Position numbers and translations under genes: made by a program
Assembly: GCF_030285625.1 (NCBI RefSeq)
Contig: NZ_CP127294.1
Coordinates: forward strand, 4,932,501 to 4,996,500
Length of the DNA: 64,000 nucleotides
DNA from: Amycolatopsis sp. 2-15
GTDB lineage: Bacteria; Actinomycetota; Actinomycetes; Mycobacteriales; Pseudonocardiaceae
Direction of reading: 5' to 3'
The notes under the pieces: model-generated
Told to the model about the DNA's origin: nothing
The model's database searches: none
Seen by the model: only the letters and a program-made list of their open reading frames with translations
Part shown: piece by piece, positions 32,315-41,377 of the stretch
How the letters are laid out: each line of letters opens with the position of its first letter
Position numbering within the stretch: the stretch's first letter is position 1

Positions 32315-35167
32315 ATGACCGCCACCGAGCAAGCCGCCGCCACTGCGGGCGGCGAAGCCGACCTGCTCGACCTGCTGGCCGCCGCGACCGGGGATCCGGG
32401 GCGGGTCGGGCGGCGGCTGACCGACCGGCTGGCCTACGCGCACGACGCGTCGCACTTCATGCTCACGCCGCGGGCGGTGGTGAGTGCGAGCAGCGCGGAC
32501 GAGGTCGGGAGGTTGTTCGCCGCCGCGGGCTCGGCCGGGGTGCCGCTCGGGTTCCGGTCCGGGGGGACGAGCTTGTCGGGGCAGGGTGGGACGGACGGCG
32601 TGCTCGTCGACACGCGGCGGCACTTTCGCGACATCGAGGTGCTCGACGACGGTGCGCGGGTGCGGGTGGGGCCCGGTGCGACGATCCGGCAGGTGAACGC
32701 ACGTCTCGCGCGGTTGGGTCGCAAGCTCGGGCCCGACCCGGCGAGCGAGGTGGCGTGCACCGTCGGGGGCGTGGTCGCGAACAACTCCAGCGGCATGGCG
32801 TGCGGCACCTGGGCCAACAGCTACGCGACGCTCGAGTCGATCGTGCTCGTCCTGCCGTCGGGCACGGTCGTCGACACCGGCGAACCCGATGCCGACGGCC
32901 GCCTGCGCGCGGCTGAGCCCGAGTTGCACGCCGGGCTGCGCCGGCTGCGCGACCGGGTGCGGGGTGACGCGGTGCTGCGCAAGCGGGTCGAGCAGCAGTT
33001 CTCGATGAAGAACACCATGGGCTACGGCCTCAATTCGCTGCTCGACCACACCGAGCCGGCCGACATCCTGGCCCACCTGGCGGTCGGCAGTGAGGGCACG
33101 CTGGCGTTCATCGCGTCGGTGGTGCTGCGCACGGTGCCGTTGCACGGGCACGCGCGCACCGGCCTGCTCGTCTTCGACGACCTCGCCGGGGCCACGGGTG
33201 CGTTGCCGGCGTTGGTCGCCACCGGTCCGGCGACGATCGAGCTGCTCGACGCGACCTCGATCCGCGTGGGCCAGCGCGACGCGCAGGCGACCGCGGTGCT
33301 GCGCGAGCTCGCGGTCGACCGGCACGCGGCGTTGCTCGTCGAGTACCAGGCCGGCACCGCCGACGAGGTGGACGAGCTGGCCGCGGGTGCCGGCGCGGCC
33401 CTGGCGGCGCTGGCGACCACGGCGCCGGTGGTGCTGTCGGCGGACCCGGCGACCCGGGCCGGCCACTGGCACGTCCGGAAAGGCCTGTACGCCATGATCG
33501 CCGGGGCCCGCCCGGCCGGCACGACGGCCCTGCTGGAGGACATCGTCGTGCCGGTGCCCGAACTGCTGCCGACGTGCGAGGCGCTCACCGGCCTGTTCGA
33601 CCGCCACGGCTACCGCGACAGCGTGATCTTCGGCCACGCCAAGGACGGCGACATCCACTTCATGCTCACCGAGCGGCTCGGCGACGGCCGACCGCTTGAT
33701 CGGTTCGCGGCGTTCACCGACGACATGGTCGATCTCGTGCTCGGCCGCGGCGGCTCGCTGAAGGCCGAGCACGGTACCGGCCGGATGATGGCTCCGTTCG
33801 TGCGCCGCCAGTACGGCGACGAGCTCTACGAGGTCATGCGCGAGATCAAGCGCCTGTGCGACCCGCGGGGCCTGCTCAACCCGGGTGTGCTCATCGCCGA
33901 CGACCCGGCCGGGCACCTGCGGAACCTCAAGGCGTCGCCGCCGGTGGAGGAAGAAGTCGACCGCTGCGTGGAATGCGGCTTCTGCGAACCCGTCTGCCCG
34001 AGCCGCGATCTGACCACCACGCCGCGCCAGCGCATCGTGCTTCGGCGGGAGATCGAGCGAGCCCGCGAAGCCGCGGACACGGCCGCGCTCACGCAGCTGC
34101 GCGCGGAGTACGAGTACGACGCGGTGGAGACCTGCGCCGTCGACGGGATGTGCCAGACCGCCTGCCCGGTGACGATCAACACCGGCGACCTGATGAAGCG
34201 GCTCCGGGCCGAAGAGGCCGGACGGGCCACGTCGGCGATCTGGGCCGGTGCCGCGCGGCACTGGGACGGCGCGACGCGGGCGGCCGCGACCGCGCTCACC
34301 ACCGCGGCCAAGCTGCCGGAGCGCCTGGTTCTCGGCGCGAACGAGCTGGCCCGCAAGGCCGGGAGCACCGACGCGGTCCCGCTGTGGTCGCCCGAGCTCC
34401 CGCGGGGCGGCCGGCGCCGCACCGAGTCCGTGACCGGGAACGCCGACGCGGTGCTGTTCGCCTCGTGCACCGGCACCATGTTCGGCGGCGCGGAGCCCGG
34501 AGTCGCCGACGCGCTGCGGACCCTGTGCGAACGCGCCGGGATCCGCCTCACGACTCCGGACGGGCCGGCGTCGCTGTGCTGCGGCACCCCGTGGAAGTCC
34601 AAGGGCCTGGACCGGGGGTACGACGAGATGTCGAAGCGGGTGCTCCCCGCGCTGTGGGCCGCCACGGGAAACGGCCGGATCCCGGTGATCGGCGACGCGT
34701 CCTCGTGCACCGAGGGGCTGCGGCACCTGATCGCGCTGGGGCCGGAGCGGTTCCGGGAGATCCGGGTGGTCGACGCCGTCGAGTTCGTGCGCGACGAGGT
34801 GCTCGGCCGCCTCACGATCAGCGCCCCGGTCGCGGCCGTGGCCCTGCACCCGACGTGTTCGGCCACGCGGATGGGCCTCTCCGGCGCGCTGCGTGAGGTC
34901 ACCGCGGCCGTGGCCGGCACCGTCACCGTGCCCGACGAGTGGGGGTGCTGCGGCTTCGCCGGCGACCGCGGTCTGCTCCACCCCGAGCTGACGGCGTCGG
35001 CCACCGCGCGCCAGGCCCGGGAGCTGACCGGCGCCGGGCCCTTCGACGCCCACGTCTCCTGCAATCGCACGTGCGAACTCGGCATGACCAGGGCGACCGG
35101 GCATCGCTACGAACACGTCCTGGAGCTCGTCGAACGGGCGACCAGGCCCGCGGAGGGAAAGCTCTGA
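32315..35167 (+). CDS. FAD-linked oxidase fused to 4Fe-4S and CCG domains (D-lactate/D-2-hydroxyacid dehydrogenase type)
   Basis: 950 residues. Domains: PCMH-type FAD-binding (about 45-215, with GFRSGGTSLSGQ and CTVGGVVANNSSGMACG), FAD-oxidase C-terminal domain (about 225-520, with EDIVVPVPEL and KAEHGTGRMM), two 4Fe-4S clusters (CVECGFCEPVCPSR and CAVDGMCQTACPV, about 550-625), and two cysteine-rich CCG motifs (LCCGTPWKSKG, GCCGFAGDRG). This is the Dld/GlcD-GlcF fusion that oxidises D-lactate, glycolate or D-2-hydroxyglutarate and passes electrons to the quinone or cytochrome pool at the membrane. Single gene; the preceding amidase ends 155 bp upstream. Confidence 0.92.
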   Translation: MTATEQAAATAGGEADLLDLLAAATGDPGRVGRRLTDRLAYAHDASHFMLTPRAVVSASSADEVGRLFAAAGSAGVPLGFRSGGTSLSGQGGTDGVLVDTRRHFRDIEVLDDGARVRVGPGATIRQVNARLARLGRKLGPDPASEVACTVGGVVANNSSGMACGTWANSYATLESIVLVLPSGTVVDTGEPDADGRLRAAEPELHAGLRRLRDRVRGDAVLRKRVEQQFSMKNTMGYGLNSLLDHTEPADILAHLAVGSEGTLAFIASVVLRTVPLHGHARTGLLVFDDLAGATGALPALVATGPATIELLDATSIRVGQRDAQATAVLRELAVDRHAALLVEYQAGTADEVDELAAGAGAALAALATTAPVVLSADPATRAGHWHVRKGLYAMIAGARPAGTTALLEDIVVPVPELLPTCEALTGLFDRHGYRDSVIFGHAKDGDIHFMLTERLGDGRPLDRFAAFTDDMVDLVLGRGGSLKAEHGTGRMMAPFVRRQYGDELYEVMREIKRLCDPRGLLNPGVLIADDPAGHLRNLKASPPVEEEVDRCVECGFCEPVCPSRDLTTTPRQRIVLRREIERAREAADTAALTQLRAEYEYDAVETCAVDGMCQTACPVTINTGDLMKRLRAEEAGRATSAIWAGAARHWDGATRAAATALTTAAKLPERLVLGANELARKAGSTDAVPLWSPELPRGGRRRTESVTGNADAVLFASCTGTMFGGAEPGVADALRTLCERAGIRLTTPDGPASLCCGTPWKSKGLDRGYDEMSKRVLPALWAATGNGRIPVIGDASSCTEGLRHLIALGPERFREIRVVDAVEFVRDEVLGRLTISAPVAAVALHPTCSATRMGLSGALREVTAAVAGTVTVPDEWGCCGFAGDRGLLHPELTASATARQARELTGAGPFDAHVSCNRTCELGMTRATGHRYEHVLELVERATRPAEGKL

Positions 35168-35350
35168 GCGAGGTCCGCGAAAACTCACTGGTGGACCGAG
35201 ACGGCCGCTGCTGGTTTCCCGGAGACCGTGCGAGAGACCGAGGAGGTGGTACCCGTGAACGCAGGCGACATGGGTGCTCCCCTCAGGGTCACGGTCGGGC
35301 GGTAGGTCGTCCGGGAGCGCCGTTCACGAGCACTCCCGAAAGGCACGACC

Positions 35351-36079
35351 ATGCGATTCTCCGCCGAACAACGCCTCGAAGACGACGTCCTCGAACGAGA
35401 GTTCACCCTCGGCGAGGTTCCCGGCATCCTGTGGACCCCCGGATCGGTGTCCGAGCCGGTCCCGCTGATCCTGCTCGGCCATCCTGGTGGACTGCGCAAG
35501 ATGTACCCCCGGCTGGTGGCCCGGGCCCGGAGTTCCGCGGCGGAAGGCTACGCCGCGGCCACCCTCGAGCTCCCCGGAAGCGGTGACCGGCCCCGTTCCG
35601 CCGACGCCGAGCAGGCCCGCGCCGACCTGCGCCGGGCGTTGCAGACCGGGGAACCTCTCGAAGAGATCGTCGACCGGCTCATCCTGCCGCTGGTCGAGCA
35701 GGCGGCTCCGGAATGGCAGGCCGCCCTGGACGCCCTGCTTTCCCTGCCCGGCATCGGCGGCCCGGTCGGGCTCGCGGGCGGGGTGATCGCGCTCGGCGTG
35801 CGGCTGGCGGTGGTCGAGCCGCGCCTCGCGGCCGCCGTTCTGTTCGCCGGGAGTTTCGTGCCCCGCAGCATGTTCGAGGAGGCGCGCCAGGTCACCATTC
35901 CGCTGCACGTCCTGCTGCAGTGGGACGACGAAGGCAACGACCGGCAGCTCGCCCTGGACCTGTTCGACGCCTTCGGGTCGAAGGAGAAGACGCTGCACGC
36001 CAACCTGGGCGGGCACACCGGCGTCCCGCCGTTCGAGGGGGAAGCCGGGAACCGGTTCTTCGCCCGGCACCTGAGGTGA
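35351..36079 (+). CDS. Dienelactone-hydrolase-like alpha/beta hydrolase lacking the nucleophilic serine
   Basis: 242 residues from ATG 35351. The fold is clear: LILLGHPGG (oxyanion strand), YAAATLELPGSGDRP and the C-terminal LHANLGGHTGVPPFE carrying the catalytic His. At the nucleophile elbow, where relatives have GxSGG, the sequence is GLAGGVIALG, with Ala142 in the serine position. If correct, the protein cannot use the classical mechanism and may be a binding or regulatory homolog. It sits at the left edge of the DosR island but no convincing DosR box precedes it. Confidence 0.8.
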   Translation: MRFSAEQRLEDDVLEREFTLGEVPGILWTPGSVSEPVPLILLGHPGGLRKMYPRLVARARSSAAEGYAAATLELPGSGDRPRSADAEQARADLRRALQTGEPLEEIVDRLILPLVEQAAPEWQAALDALLSLPGIGGPVGLAGGVIALGVRLAVVEPRLAAAVLFAGSFVPRSMFEEARQVTIPLHVLLQWDDEGNDRQLALDLFDAFGSKEKTLHANLGGHTGVPPFEGEAGNRFFARHLR

Positions 36080-36157
36080 GGCCGGTCTCCTCGGCCCGAG
36101 ATCCGTTGACCGGGCGGGGAAAGGTACCGGTCCGTTGTGGACACCGACCCGGACCCG

Positions 36158-36171
36158 GTGACGTTGGTCCT
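36158..36171 (+). promoter_or_regulatory. Weak DosR-box-like site
   Basis: GTGACGTTGGTCCT matches the DosR core GGGACTWWAGTCCC at 10 of 14 positions and lies 90 bp before the first Acg-like gene, a distance similar to the better box before the third one. Confidence 0.4.
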
Positions 36172-36260
36172 TCGTGGCGGTGTCTTGTGGCCGGCGCGTG
36201 GTTTCGGCGGTCGGGGGTTGGCTGAGCCGGTCCGATCCGACGAGGCCACCAGGAGAAGTC

Positions 36261-37277
36261 GTGTCCCACAAAGCTGTTCCCGCGCCGGCACCGGGCGCCG
36301 GCGGGTGGACGAGCGCCGAGGTGGAGGTTCTGGGGCGCGCGGTGCTGAGGGCCCCGTCGGTGCACAACACGCAGCCGTGGGCCGTGGAGCCGAAGCACGG
36401 TTCGGTGTTGCTGCGGGAGCGGGCAGACGTGGCGTTGCCGCAACACGATCCGGGGCGGCGCGACCTCACGATGTCGTGCGGGACCGCGCTGGCGAACCTC
36501 GAACTGGCCGTGCGGGTGCTCGGCCGGCGGGCCGACGTGACGATCCTGCCCGATCCGGCCCGCCCGGACGTGGTGGCGCGCGTCGACGCCGTAGCGCGGC
36601 GCGCGCCGTCGGCGGAGGACCTGGCGCGGTTCGCGGCGATCGCGGTGCGGCGCAGCCACCGCGGCCGGTTCGGCGGGCTCCCGGTCGCCCGGCGGCAGGT
36701 CGAGCGGGTGGTGCGGGCCGCGGTGACGACCGGAGCCGAAGCTGTGCCGTTGACCGATGCCGGCGAGCTCGCGGAGCTGTTCGGCCACGCCGCCCGCGCG
36801 ATCCGAGACGACGGCGCCTACCAGCGCGAGCTCGCCCTGTGGACGATCCGCGACGAGGCCGGGCACCGCCACGGCGCGGGGCTGGGGCGCACCGTGGTGC
36901 CGCCCGGTGAGCTGCCGTGGGCCGGGCTGGTCCGGCGCGCGACCGAGGTGCCCGAGCCGCGCATGCTGCGGTCCCGGCTGGCGGCCGAGACGTTCCTGCT
37001 GTTCCTGACCACCGACGACAGCCGCGCCGACCACGTCCGGGCCGGTTACGCGCTCGAACGCGGTTGGCTCGAAGCGGTCACAATCGGACTGTCGGCCGCG
37101 GTGCTGACGCAGCCGCTGCACGTGCCGGAAGTGCGCTCGGCGCTGTGCGAGGACCGCGGTCTCGCGGGGTTCCCGCAAGCGTTGATGAGGCTCGGCCGGC
37201 CGGCCGGGAACGCGCCCGCGAGCCTGCGTCGCGGGGTAGGCGAAGTCTTGGTCGGAGCGGGCCGGAGCGAGTCGTGA
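36261..37277 (+). CDS. Acg-like nitroreductase family protein 1
   Basis: 338 residues from GTG 36261 with AGGAG at 7 nt. The start LGRAVLRAPSVHNTQPWAVEP is the FMN-contact motif of the Acg/Rv3127 family (APSxHNTQPW), followed by DLTMSCGTALANLELAV and RRSHRGRF. Acg proteins in M. tuberculosis are DosR-induced; they bind FMN, do not reduce ordinary nitro compounds and may store or sequester flavin under hypoxia. The gene overlaps the next one by 4 nt (GTGA), so the two are translationally coupled. Confidence 0.85.
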   Translation: MSHKAVPAPAPGAGGWTSAEVEVLGRAVLRAPSVHNTQPWAVEPKHGSVLLRERADVALPQHDPGRRDLTMSCGTALANLELAVRVLGRRADVTILPDPARPDVVARVDAVARRAPSAEDLARFAAIAVRRSHRGRFGGLPVARRQVERVVRAAVTTGAEAVPLTDAGELAELFGHAARAIRDDGAYQRELALWTIRDEAGHRHGAGLGRTVVPPGELPWAGLVRRATEVPEPRMLRSRLAAETFLLFLTTDDSRADHVRAGYALERGWLEAVTIGLSAAVLTQPLHVPEVRSALCEDRGLAGFPQALMRLGRPAGNAPASLRRGVGEVLVGAGRSES

Positions 37278-38149
37278 ACGCGGTAACCGGGCCGGTCGTC
37301 GTGGGTGTGGACGGGAGCGGACAGGCGGCGTCGGCCGCACGGTGGGCGGTGCGCGAAGCGGCGCTGTGGCACACCTCGCTGACGGTGCTCACGGCGAGCG
37401 CGGTGGCGGACCCGGCTTCGGGCGGCAAGGCGTCGGCGTGGCTCGAAACCAAGGCCGTGCTCGCGCAGCAGGTGGCGCGGGCGACGCGTGACGAACTGGC
37501 GGCGGCCGAGCCGCTTGTGCCGGTCATGACCAAGACCAGCACGGCCGGCGCCGAAGCCGCCTTGCGGCAGGCCTCGGCCGGCGCGCTCGTGCTCGTGCTC
37601 GGCCCGCCGACCGGGACACTCTCCGGGCTGCTGGCCGGATCTCCGGACGCCGACCTCATCGCGAGAGCGGGCTGTCCGGTGGTGATCGTGCGCGGAACCG
37701 GCGCGACGCGCGCGGGCGGCCCGGTCGTCGTCGGCGTCGACGGCAGCCCGATGAGCGACGCCGCCCTGGCGTGGGCGTTCGAGGAGGCGTCGCGCCGGGG
37801 CACGAGGCTGGTCGCGGTGCACGCGTGGCGCGACACCGAGAGCGGCAGGCCGTTCGCGAGCAACCCCGGAAGCCCGCTGGTCGAGATCGGCGAGGTCGAG
37901 CAGCGGCTGCTCGCGGAGCGCCTGGCCGGCCGGCGCGAGCGGTACCCGGATGTCGACGTCGAACCGGTGGTCGAGCGCGATCTCCCCGGCGACAAGCTGC
38001 TCGAACGCAGCGCCGAGGCGGCGCTCGTGGTCGTGGGCAGCCGGGGCCGCGGCGGGTTCACGGGCATGGTCCTCGGTTCCACGACCCACGCCTTGCTCCA
38101 CCGCGCCGACTGCCCCGTGATGGTGGTCGGCGGCGAGCTGCGGGCCTGA
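37274..38149 (+). CDS. Tandem universal stress protein 1
   Basis: 291 residues with two UspA domains. Each begins with VVVGVDGS; the second domain ends with the ATP-binding loop VVGSRGRGGFTGMVLGSTTHALLHRADCPVMVV (G-2x-G-9x-G-S/T). The first domain has lost this loop (LGPPTGTLSGLLAGSPDADLI) and probably does not bind ATP the same way. Tandem Usps such as Rv2005c and Rv2623 are typical DosR-regulon members. Start GTG 37274 lies in the stop of the Acg-like gene. Confidence 0.9.
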   Translation: MNAVTGPVVVGVDGSGQAASAARWAVREAALWHTSLTVLTASAVADPASGGKASAWLETKAVLAQQVARATRDELAAAEPLVPVMTKTSTAGAEAALRQASAGALVLVLGPPTGTLSGLLAGSPDADLIARAGCPVVIVRGTGATRAGGPVVVGVDGSPMSDAALAWAFEEASRRGTRLVAVHAWRDTESGRPFASNPGSPLVEIGEVEQRLLAERLAGRRERYPDVDVEPVVERDLPGDKLLERSAEAALVVVGSRGRGGFTGMVLGSTTHALLHRADCPVMVVGGELRA

Positions 38150-38273
38150 TTCCCGGAGCGACGCGGGCGGGACGGCCGCCGAACCCGTCCACAGTGGATC
38201 GAGGGTCCGGCGCCCGTTCCCCGGCACGGCGACCGCTCTGCCGGAGGGGCCTGCGCTTTCGTCCTCGGGAAAA

Positions 38274-38286
38274 GGGACTTCGTCCC
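38274..38286. promoter_or_regulatory. DosR-box-like palindrome upstream of the second usp operon
   Basis: GGGAC-TTC-GTCCC is a perfect palindrome of the DosR half-sites, but with a 3-bp instead of a 4-bp spacer. It lies in the 376-bp gap after the first usp gene. The rest of that gap shows no domain-bearing reading frame apart from the small frame at 38354. Confidence 0.45.
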
Positions 38287-38353
38287 CTGACCGGCCGGGG
38301 CGCGGCTGCGCGACGGTGGACCGTACCGGCGACGTCGAAAACGAGGAGAACCG

Positions 38354-38539
38354 ATGCACGCACAACCCGGAGCCGACGGCTCTCCGCCGGCCGCTGGTCC
38401 ACAGTGCTGCCCGGGCCGGATGCCGTCGTCCTCACCGCGGCGGAGATCGCAGTCCGCGACGAGCGGGAGCGCGCGGCGCCGCAACGGCCGCGTCGCCTCC
38501 GGCGGACGGGAGAGGGGCGTGCGCAGTGCCCGAACGTGA
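38354..38539 (+). CDS. Possible small hypothetical protein or decayed start of a gene
   Basis: 61 codons from ATG 38354 with an excellent ribosome-binding site (GAGGAGAACC). The product is Ser/Arg/Pro-rich without a recognisable domain. A neighbouring frame contains VLPGPDAVVLTAAEIAVRDERERA, which looks more protein-like, so this may be a frameshifted small gene. It overlaps the start of the next usp gene by 14 nt. The good ribosome-binding site and the DosR-like palindrome upstream are the only support. Confidence 0.3.
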   Translation: MHAQPGADGSPPAAGPQCCPGRMPSSSPRRRSQSATSGSARRRNGRVASGGRERGVRSART

Positions 38540-39410
38540 CCACCGCGTGGTACTCGCCGGAGTTGACGGGTCGCCGTCCTCCGGCCACGCCGCGGTCTGG
38601 GCGGCCGCGGTGGCGGCACGCCGGGGCGCGGTGTTGAAGCTGGTCCAGGCGTACACGGTTCCTGGGCCGGGCGTGTCCGGTATGGCGGTCGCCGCCGTCC
38701 GGGAGGGGTTCCGGTCCGTGGCCGAGACGGGGCTCGCCGAGGCCGAGGGGACGGTGCTCGCGCGATGGCCGTCGCTGCCGGTCGAGCGCAGCGCCGTCGA
38801 GGGTGGTGTCGTGAGCGTGCTCCTGCGGGAGAGCTCCGGTGCCGAGGCGGTGGTGCTGGGCTCCCGCGGGCTCGGGGGGTTCACCGGGCTCCTGCTCGGT
38901 TCGACCGCGGCCGCGGTCGCCGGCCACGCGCCGTGCCCGGTCGTGGTCGTGCGCGGGCGAAAACCGGACGAGGCGCCGCCGACCACCGGACCGGTCGTCG
39001 TCGGGCTCGGCCGATCGCCGGACAGCAACGACGCGCTCGGCTACGCGTGCGACGAAGCCGCTGCTCGCAGTACCCGGCTCGTGGTGGTGCGCACCTGGAC
39101 CGAGGCCACGTCGGGGAGCTCGCCGCGGAAAACGGGCCCCGACGACATCGCCGCCGGGGAACGGCGGCTGGTGGAAGAACAGCTCGCGCCCTGGCGGGAG
39201 AAGTGTCCCGAACTGTGGGTCGACGTGGTCATCGCGCACGGCCGGCCGGCCCGGACCCTGCTGGAGCTCGGTGCCGGCGCCCAGCTCGTGGTGGTCGGCA
39301 GCCGTGGCCGGGGCGGGTTCACCGGCATGCTGCTCGGCTCCACGAGCCACGCGCTGCTGGTCCACGCGGCGTGCCCCGTCGCGGTGGTCCGCCCGGGGAG
39401 CCGGCCATGA
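38526..39410 (+). CDS. Tandem universal stress protein 2
   Basis: 294 residues from GTG 38526. Domain 1 begins VVLAGVDGSPSSGHAAVWAA and has an ATP loop VLGSRGLGGFTGLLLGSTAAAVAGHAPCPVVVV; domain 2 begins VVVGLGRSPDSNDALGYA and ends VVGSRGRGGFTGMLLGSTSHALLVHAACPVAVV. Unlike the first usp, both domains keep the GxxG-x9-GS nucleotide loop. GGAGAGG lies about 11 nt before the start. The stop overlaps the next ATG by 4 nt. Confidence 0.88.
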   Translation: MPERDHRVVLAGVDGSPSSGHAAVWAAAVAARRGAVLKLVQAYTVPGPGVSGMAVAAVREGFRSVAETGLAEAEGTVLARWPSLPVERSAVEGGVVSVLLRESSGAEAVVLGSRGLGGFTGLLLGSTAAAVAGHAPCPVVVVRGRKPDEAPPTTGPVVVGLGRSPDSNDALGYACDEAAARSTRLVVVRTWTEATSGSSPRKTGPDDIAAGERRLVEEQLAPWREKCPELWVDVVIAHGRPARTLLELGAGAQLVVVGSRGRGGFTGMLLGSTSHALLVHAACPVAVVRPGSRP

Positions 39411-40600
39411 CCGTGACGACACCGGCGACGAGCCCGCGTCCCGCGCGCGGGTACGCGCTCCTGCACTACGGCATCCACTACTACGACACCGCCGGCCTGC
39501 GGCTGCGGCGGCACGGCCTGACGCTCAGCCGGGTCGGCACGAGCTGGCAGCTGGACCGCGGCGACGGCCGGGGGTGCCGGGTCGAGGCGCCCGAGTCGGA
39601 CCAGGTGCCGCACGAACTGCGCCGGCTCGTCCGCGCCTACAGCCGGGACCTCGAGCTCACCCCGGTGACCGGCCCGTGCACCGGACGCCTGACCCGGGAC
39701 GCGCCACCGGGGGACACCGCGCGGGCCATGGTGCTCGGCTACCTGGAGACGCAGATCGAGGCGCTCGCCCGCGCCGATCTGGCCGCGCGGCTGGGCGAAC
39801 CGGAGGGGGCGCGCGAACTGAGAGCGGCAGCACGTCGCCTCAGGGCGGCGCTGTGGACGTTCGCTCCCGTCCTCGGCGGACGGCGGCTGGTGCGGGGCCT
39901 GTGCGCATCGCTGTGCCGGCTCGGTGCGAGCGTCGGGCCCGCGCGGGACACCGAGGTGCAGCGGCGCAGGTTCCTGCACCGCCTCGGCGAGCTGTCGGAC
40001 GAGGCGGTCCTGGGGCCGGTCCGGGCCGACGCCGAGCGGCACTTCGCCGTGGCGGCCGCGGAATCCGCCGCCGAATGCGCCGAGGCGCTCGATTCGCACC
40101 GCTACCTCCAACTGCTCAATGCCCTCGAAGTGCTCGGGGTCGTGCTGCGGGAGCAACCTCGGTCCGACCAGCGCAAGGCGGCGCTCGAACCGGCCGGCGC
40201 CGTCCTGCCGGGTCTCGTGTGGACGGTCGTGACCGAGACCGACGCGCGGCTGGAAGCGGCGTTCGCCGGCTCCGCTCCGAAGGCCGTCCACGCGGTGCGC
40301 AAGAGCGCGAAGCGGCTCCGGTACGCGCTCGAAGCGGCCGCGGACGCCTTGCCCTTCGTCCCGGACCGCGTGCTGGCGGACTGCCGTGCGGTGCAGGACT
40401 TGCTGGGGGAGTACCGGGACGCGATGGTCGCCCGCGCGAAGCTGCGCGCACTCGCATCGGCGGCGACGGAGGCCGGCCGGCCGGCGGCGACCTACGAACT
40501 GCTGATCACGACCGAGGTGCTCGCTGCGCAGGAGTGCCTCGCCGCCTTGCCCGCGGCGTGGGAAACCCTGCGGCGGGGACTCGAGCCGATGCGGGTTTAG
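39407..40600 (+). CDS. CHAD domain protein
   Basis: 397 residues. After a variable N-terminal 100 residues (LHYGIHYYDTAGLRLRRHGL looks like a shortened CYTH strand pattern), the helical CHAD domain shows regularly spaced basic and histidine residues: ARELRAAARRLRAALWTF, GPARDTEVQRRRFL and AVHAVRKSAKRLRYALEAAADAL. CHAD domains bind polyphosphate. A polyphosphate-granule protein among dormancy genes is consistent with stress survival. ATG 39407 overlaps the usp stop (ATGA), implying coupling. Confidence 0.85.
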   Translation: MTVTTPATSPRPARGYALLHYGIHYYDTAGLRLRRHGLTLSRVGTSWQLDRGDGRGCRVEAPESDQVPHELRRLVRAYSRDLELTPVTGPCTGRLTRDAPPGDTARAMVLGYLETQIEALARADLAARLGEPEGARELRAAARRLRAALWTFAPVLGGRRLVRGLCASLCRLGASVGPARDTEVQRRRFLHRLGELSDEAVLGPVRADAERHFAVAAAESAAECAEALDSHRYLQLLNALEVLGVVLREQPRSDQRKAALEPAGAVLPGLVWTVVTETDARLEAAFAGSAPKAVHAVRKSAKRLRYALEAAADALPFVPDRVLADCRAVQDLLGEYRDAMVARAKLRALASAATEAGRPAATYELLITTEVLAAQECLAALPAAWETLRRGLEPMRV

Positions 40601-40627
40601 GCACAGAAGGAGAAGGAGGAGAACTCG

Positions 40628-41245
40628 ATGCGTGCACGCGACCTGATGTCCGCGCCGGTGGTGGCGGTGACACCGTCGGCGCCGGTCAAGGAGGCGGCGG
40701 AAGTGCTGACGAAGCACGGGTTCACCGCGCTCCCGGTGGTCGACGACGACGAACGTCTGATCGGCATCGTCACCGAGGCCGATTTGATCCGGCACGGGGT
40801 GCCCGCGGACGTCCGGTCCGGCCACGGGCGTCCCGTCGCCCCCGCGGCCGCGGCCGGCCGGACGGTGGAAGACGTGATGACCACGCCGGTCACGGCGATG
40901 TCGCCGGGGACCGACGTGGCCGACCTGTGCCAGGCCCTGGTCGACGCGAGGATCCGGGCGATGCCGATCGCCGACGGCAGCCGTCTGGTCGGGATCGTCA
41001 CCCGCGGCGACGTCGTCCGCGTGCTCGCGCGGGCGGACAGCGCGATCGCCGTGGACGTGCGGCACCGGCTCGAAATCTACGGTGGCACCGGGCGGTGGGA
41101 GGTCGAGGTCCGCGAGGGGGTGGTGCGGATCGTCGACCGCGACGACGACGAGACCGACCGGCACGTCGCCACGGTCCTCGCGCTCGCCGTGCCGGGCGTG
41201 GTCGCCGCGGACTGCGTCTCGTCCGGCGATGATCCGTGGTCGTGA
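40628..41245 (+). CDS. CBS-domain pair with C-terminal BON domain
   Basis: 205 residues. CBS 1 (about 1-60: ARDLMSAPVVAVTPSAPVKEAAEVLTKHGFTALPVVDDDERLIGIVTEADLI) and CBS 2 (about 78-138: VEDVMTTPVTAMSPGTDV ... MPIADGSRLVGIVTRGDVVRVLAR) form a Bateman module that can sense adenine nucleotides. The BON-like tail (DVRHRLEIYGGTGRWEVEVREGVVRIV) may bind membranes. Similar to DosR-regulated Hrp1-type proteins with an added BON domain. An extended AAGGAGAAGGAGGAG precedes ATG 40628. Probably the last gene of the usp2-CHAD-CBS operon. Confidence 0.88.
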   Translation: MRARDLMSAPVVAVTPSAPVKEAAEVLTKHGFTALPVVDDDERLIGIVTEADLIRHGVPADVRSGHGRPVAPAAAAGRTVEDVMTTPVTAMSPGTDVADLCQALVDARIRAMPIADGSRLVGIVTRGDVVRVLARADSAIAVDVRHRLEIYGGTGRWEVEVREGVVRIVDRDDDETDRHVATVLALAVPGVVAADCVSSGDDPWS

Positions 41246-41296
41246 CCGGACGCGGCACCACCTGACCGGCCGGACGTGACCTCCGGCTCGACACCC

Positions 41297-41310
41297 GGGA
41301 CTTTGGTCAT
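41297..41310 (+). promoter_or_regulatory. DosR box upstream of devR
   Basis: GGGACTTTGGTCAT matches GGGACTWWAGTCCC at 11 of 14 positions, with the left half-site perfect. It lies 68 bp before the devR start, compatible with autoregulation. Confidence 0.55.
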
Positions 41311-41377
41311 CGCGATCCCGGGGCCGGGCGGCCGTACGCTGATCCGCGTCATCCCTTCTCGGCCGGGGAGGTCGCCG

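Noticed and set aside
32204..35188. Long minus-strand open frame opposite the FAD/4Fe-4S dehydrogenase
   Set aside because: It mirrors a complete multi-domain protein on the plus strand and reads as repetitive basic sequence.
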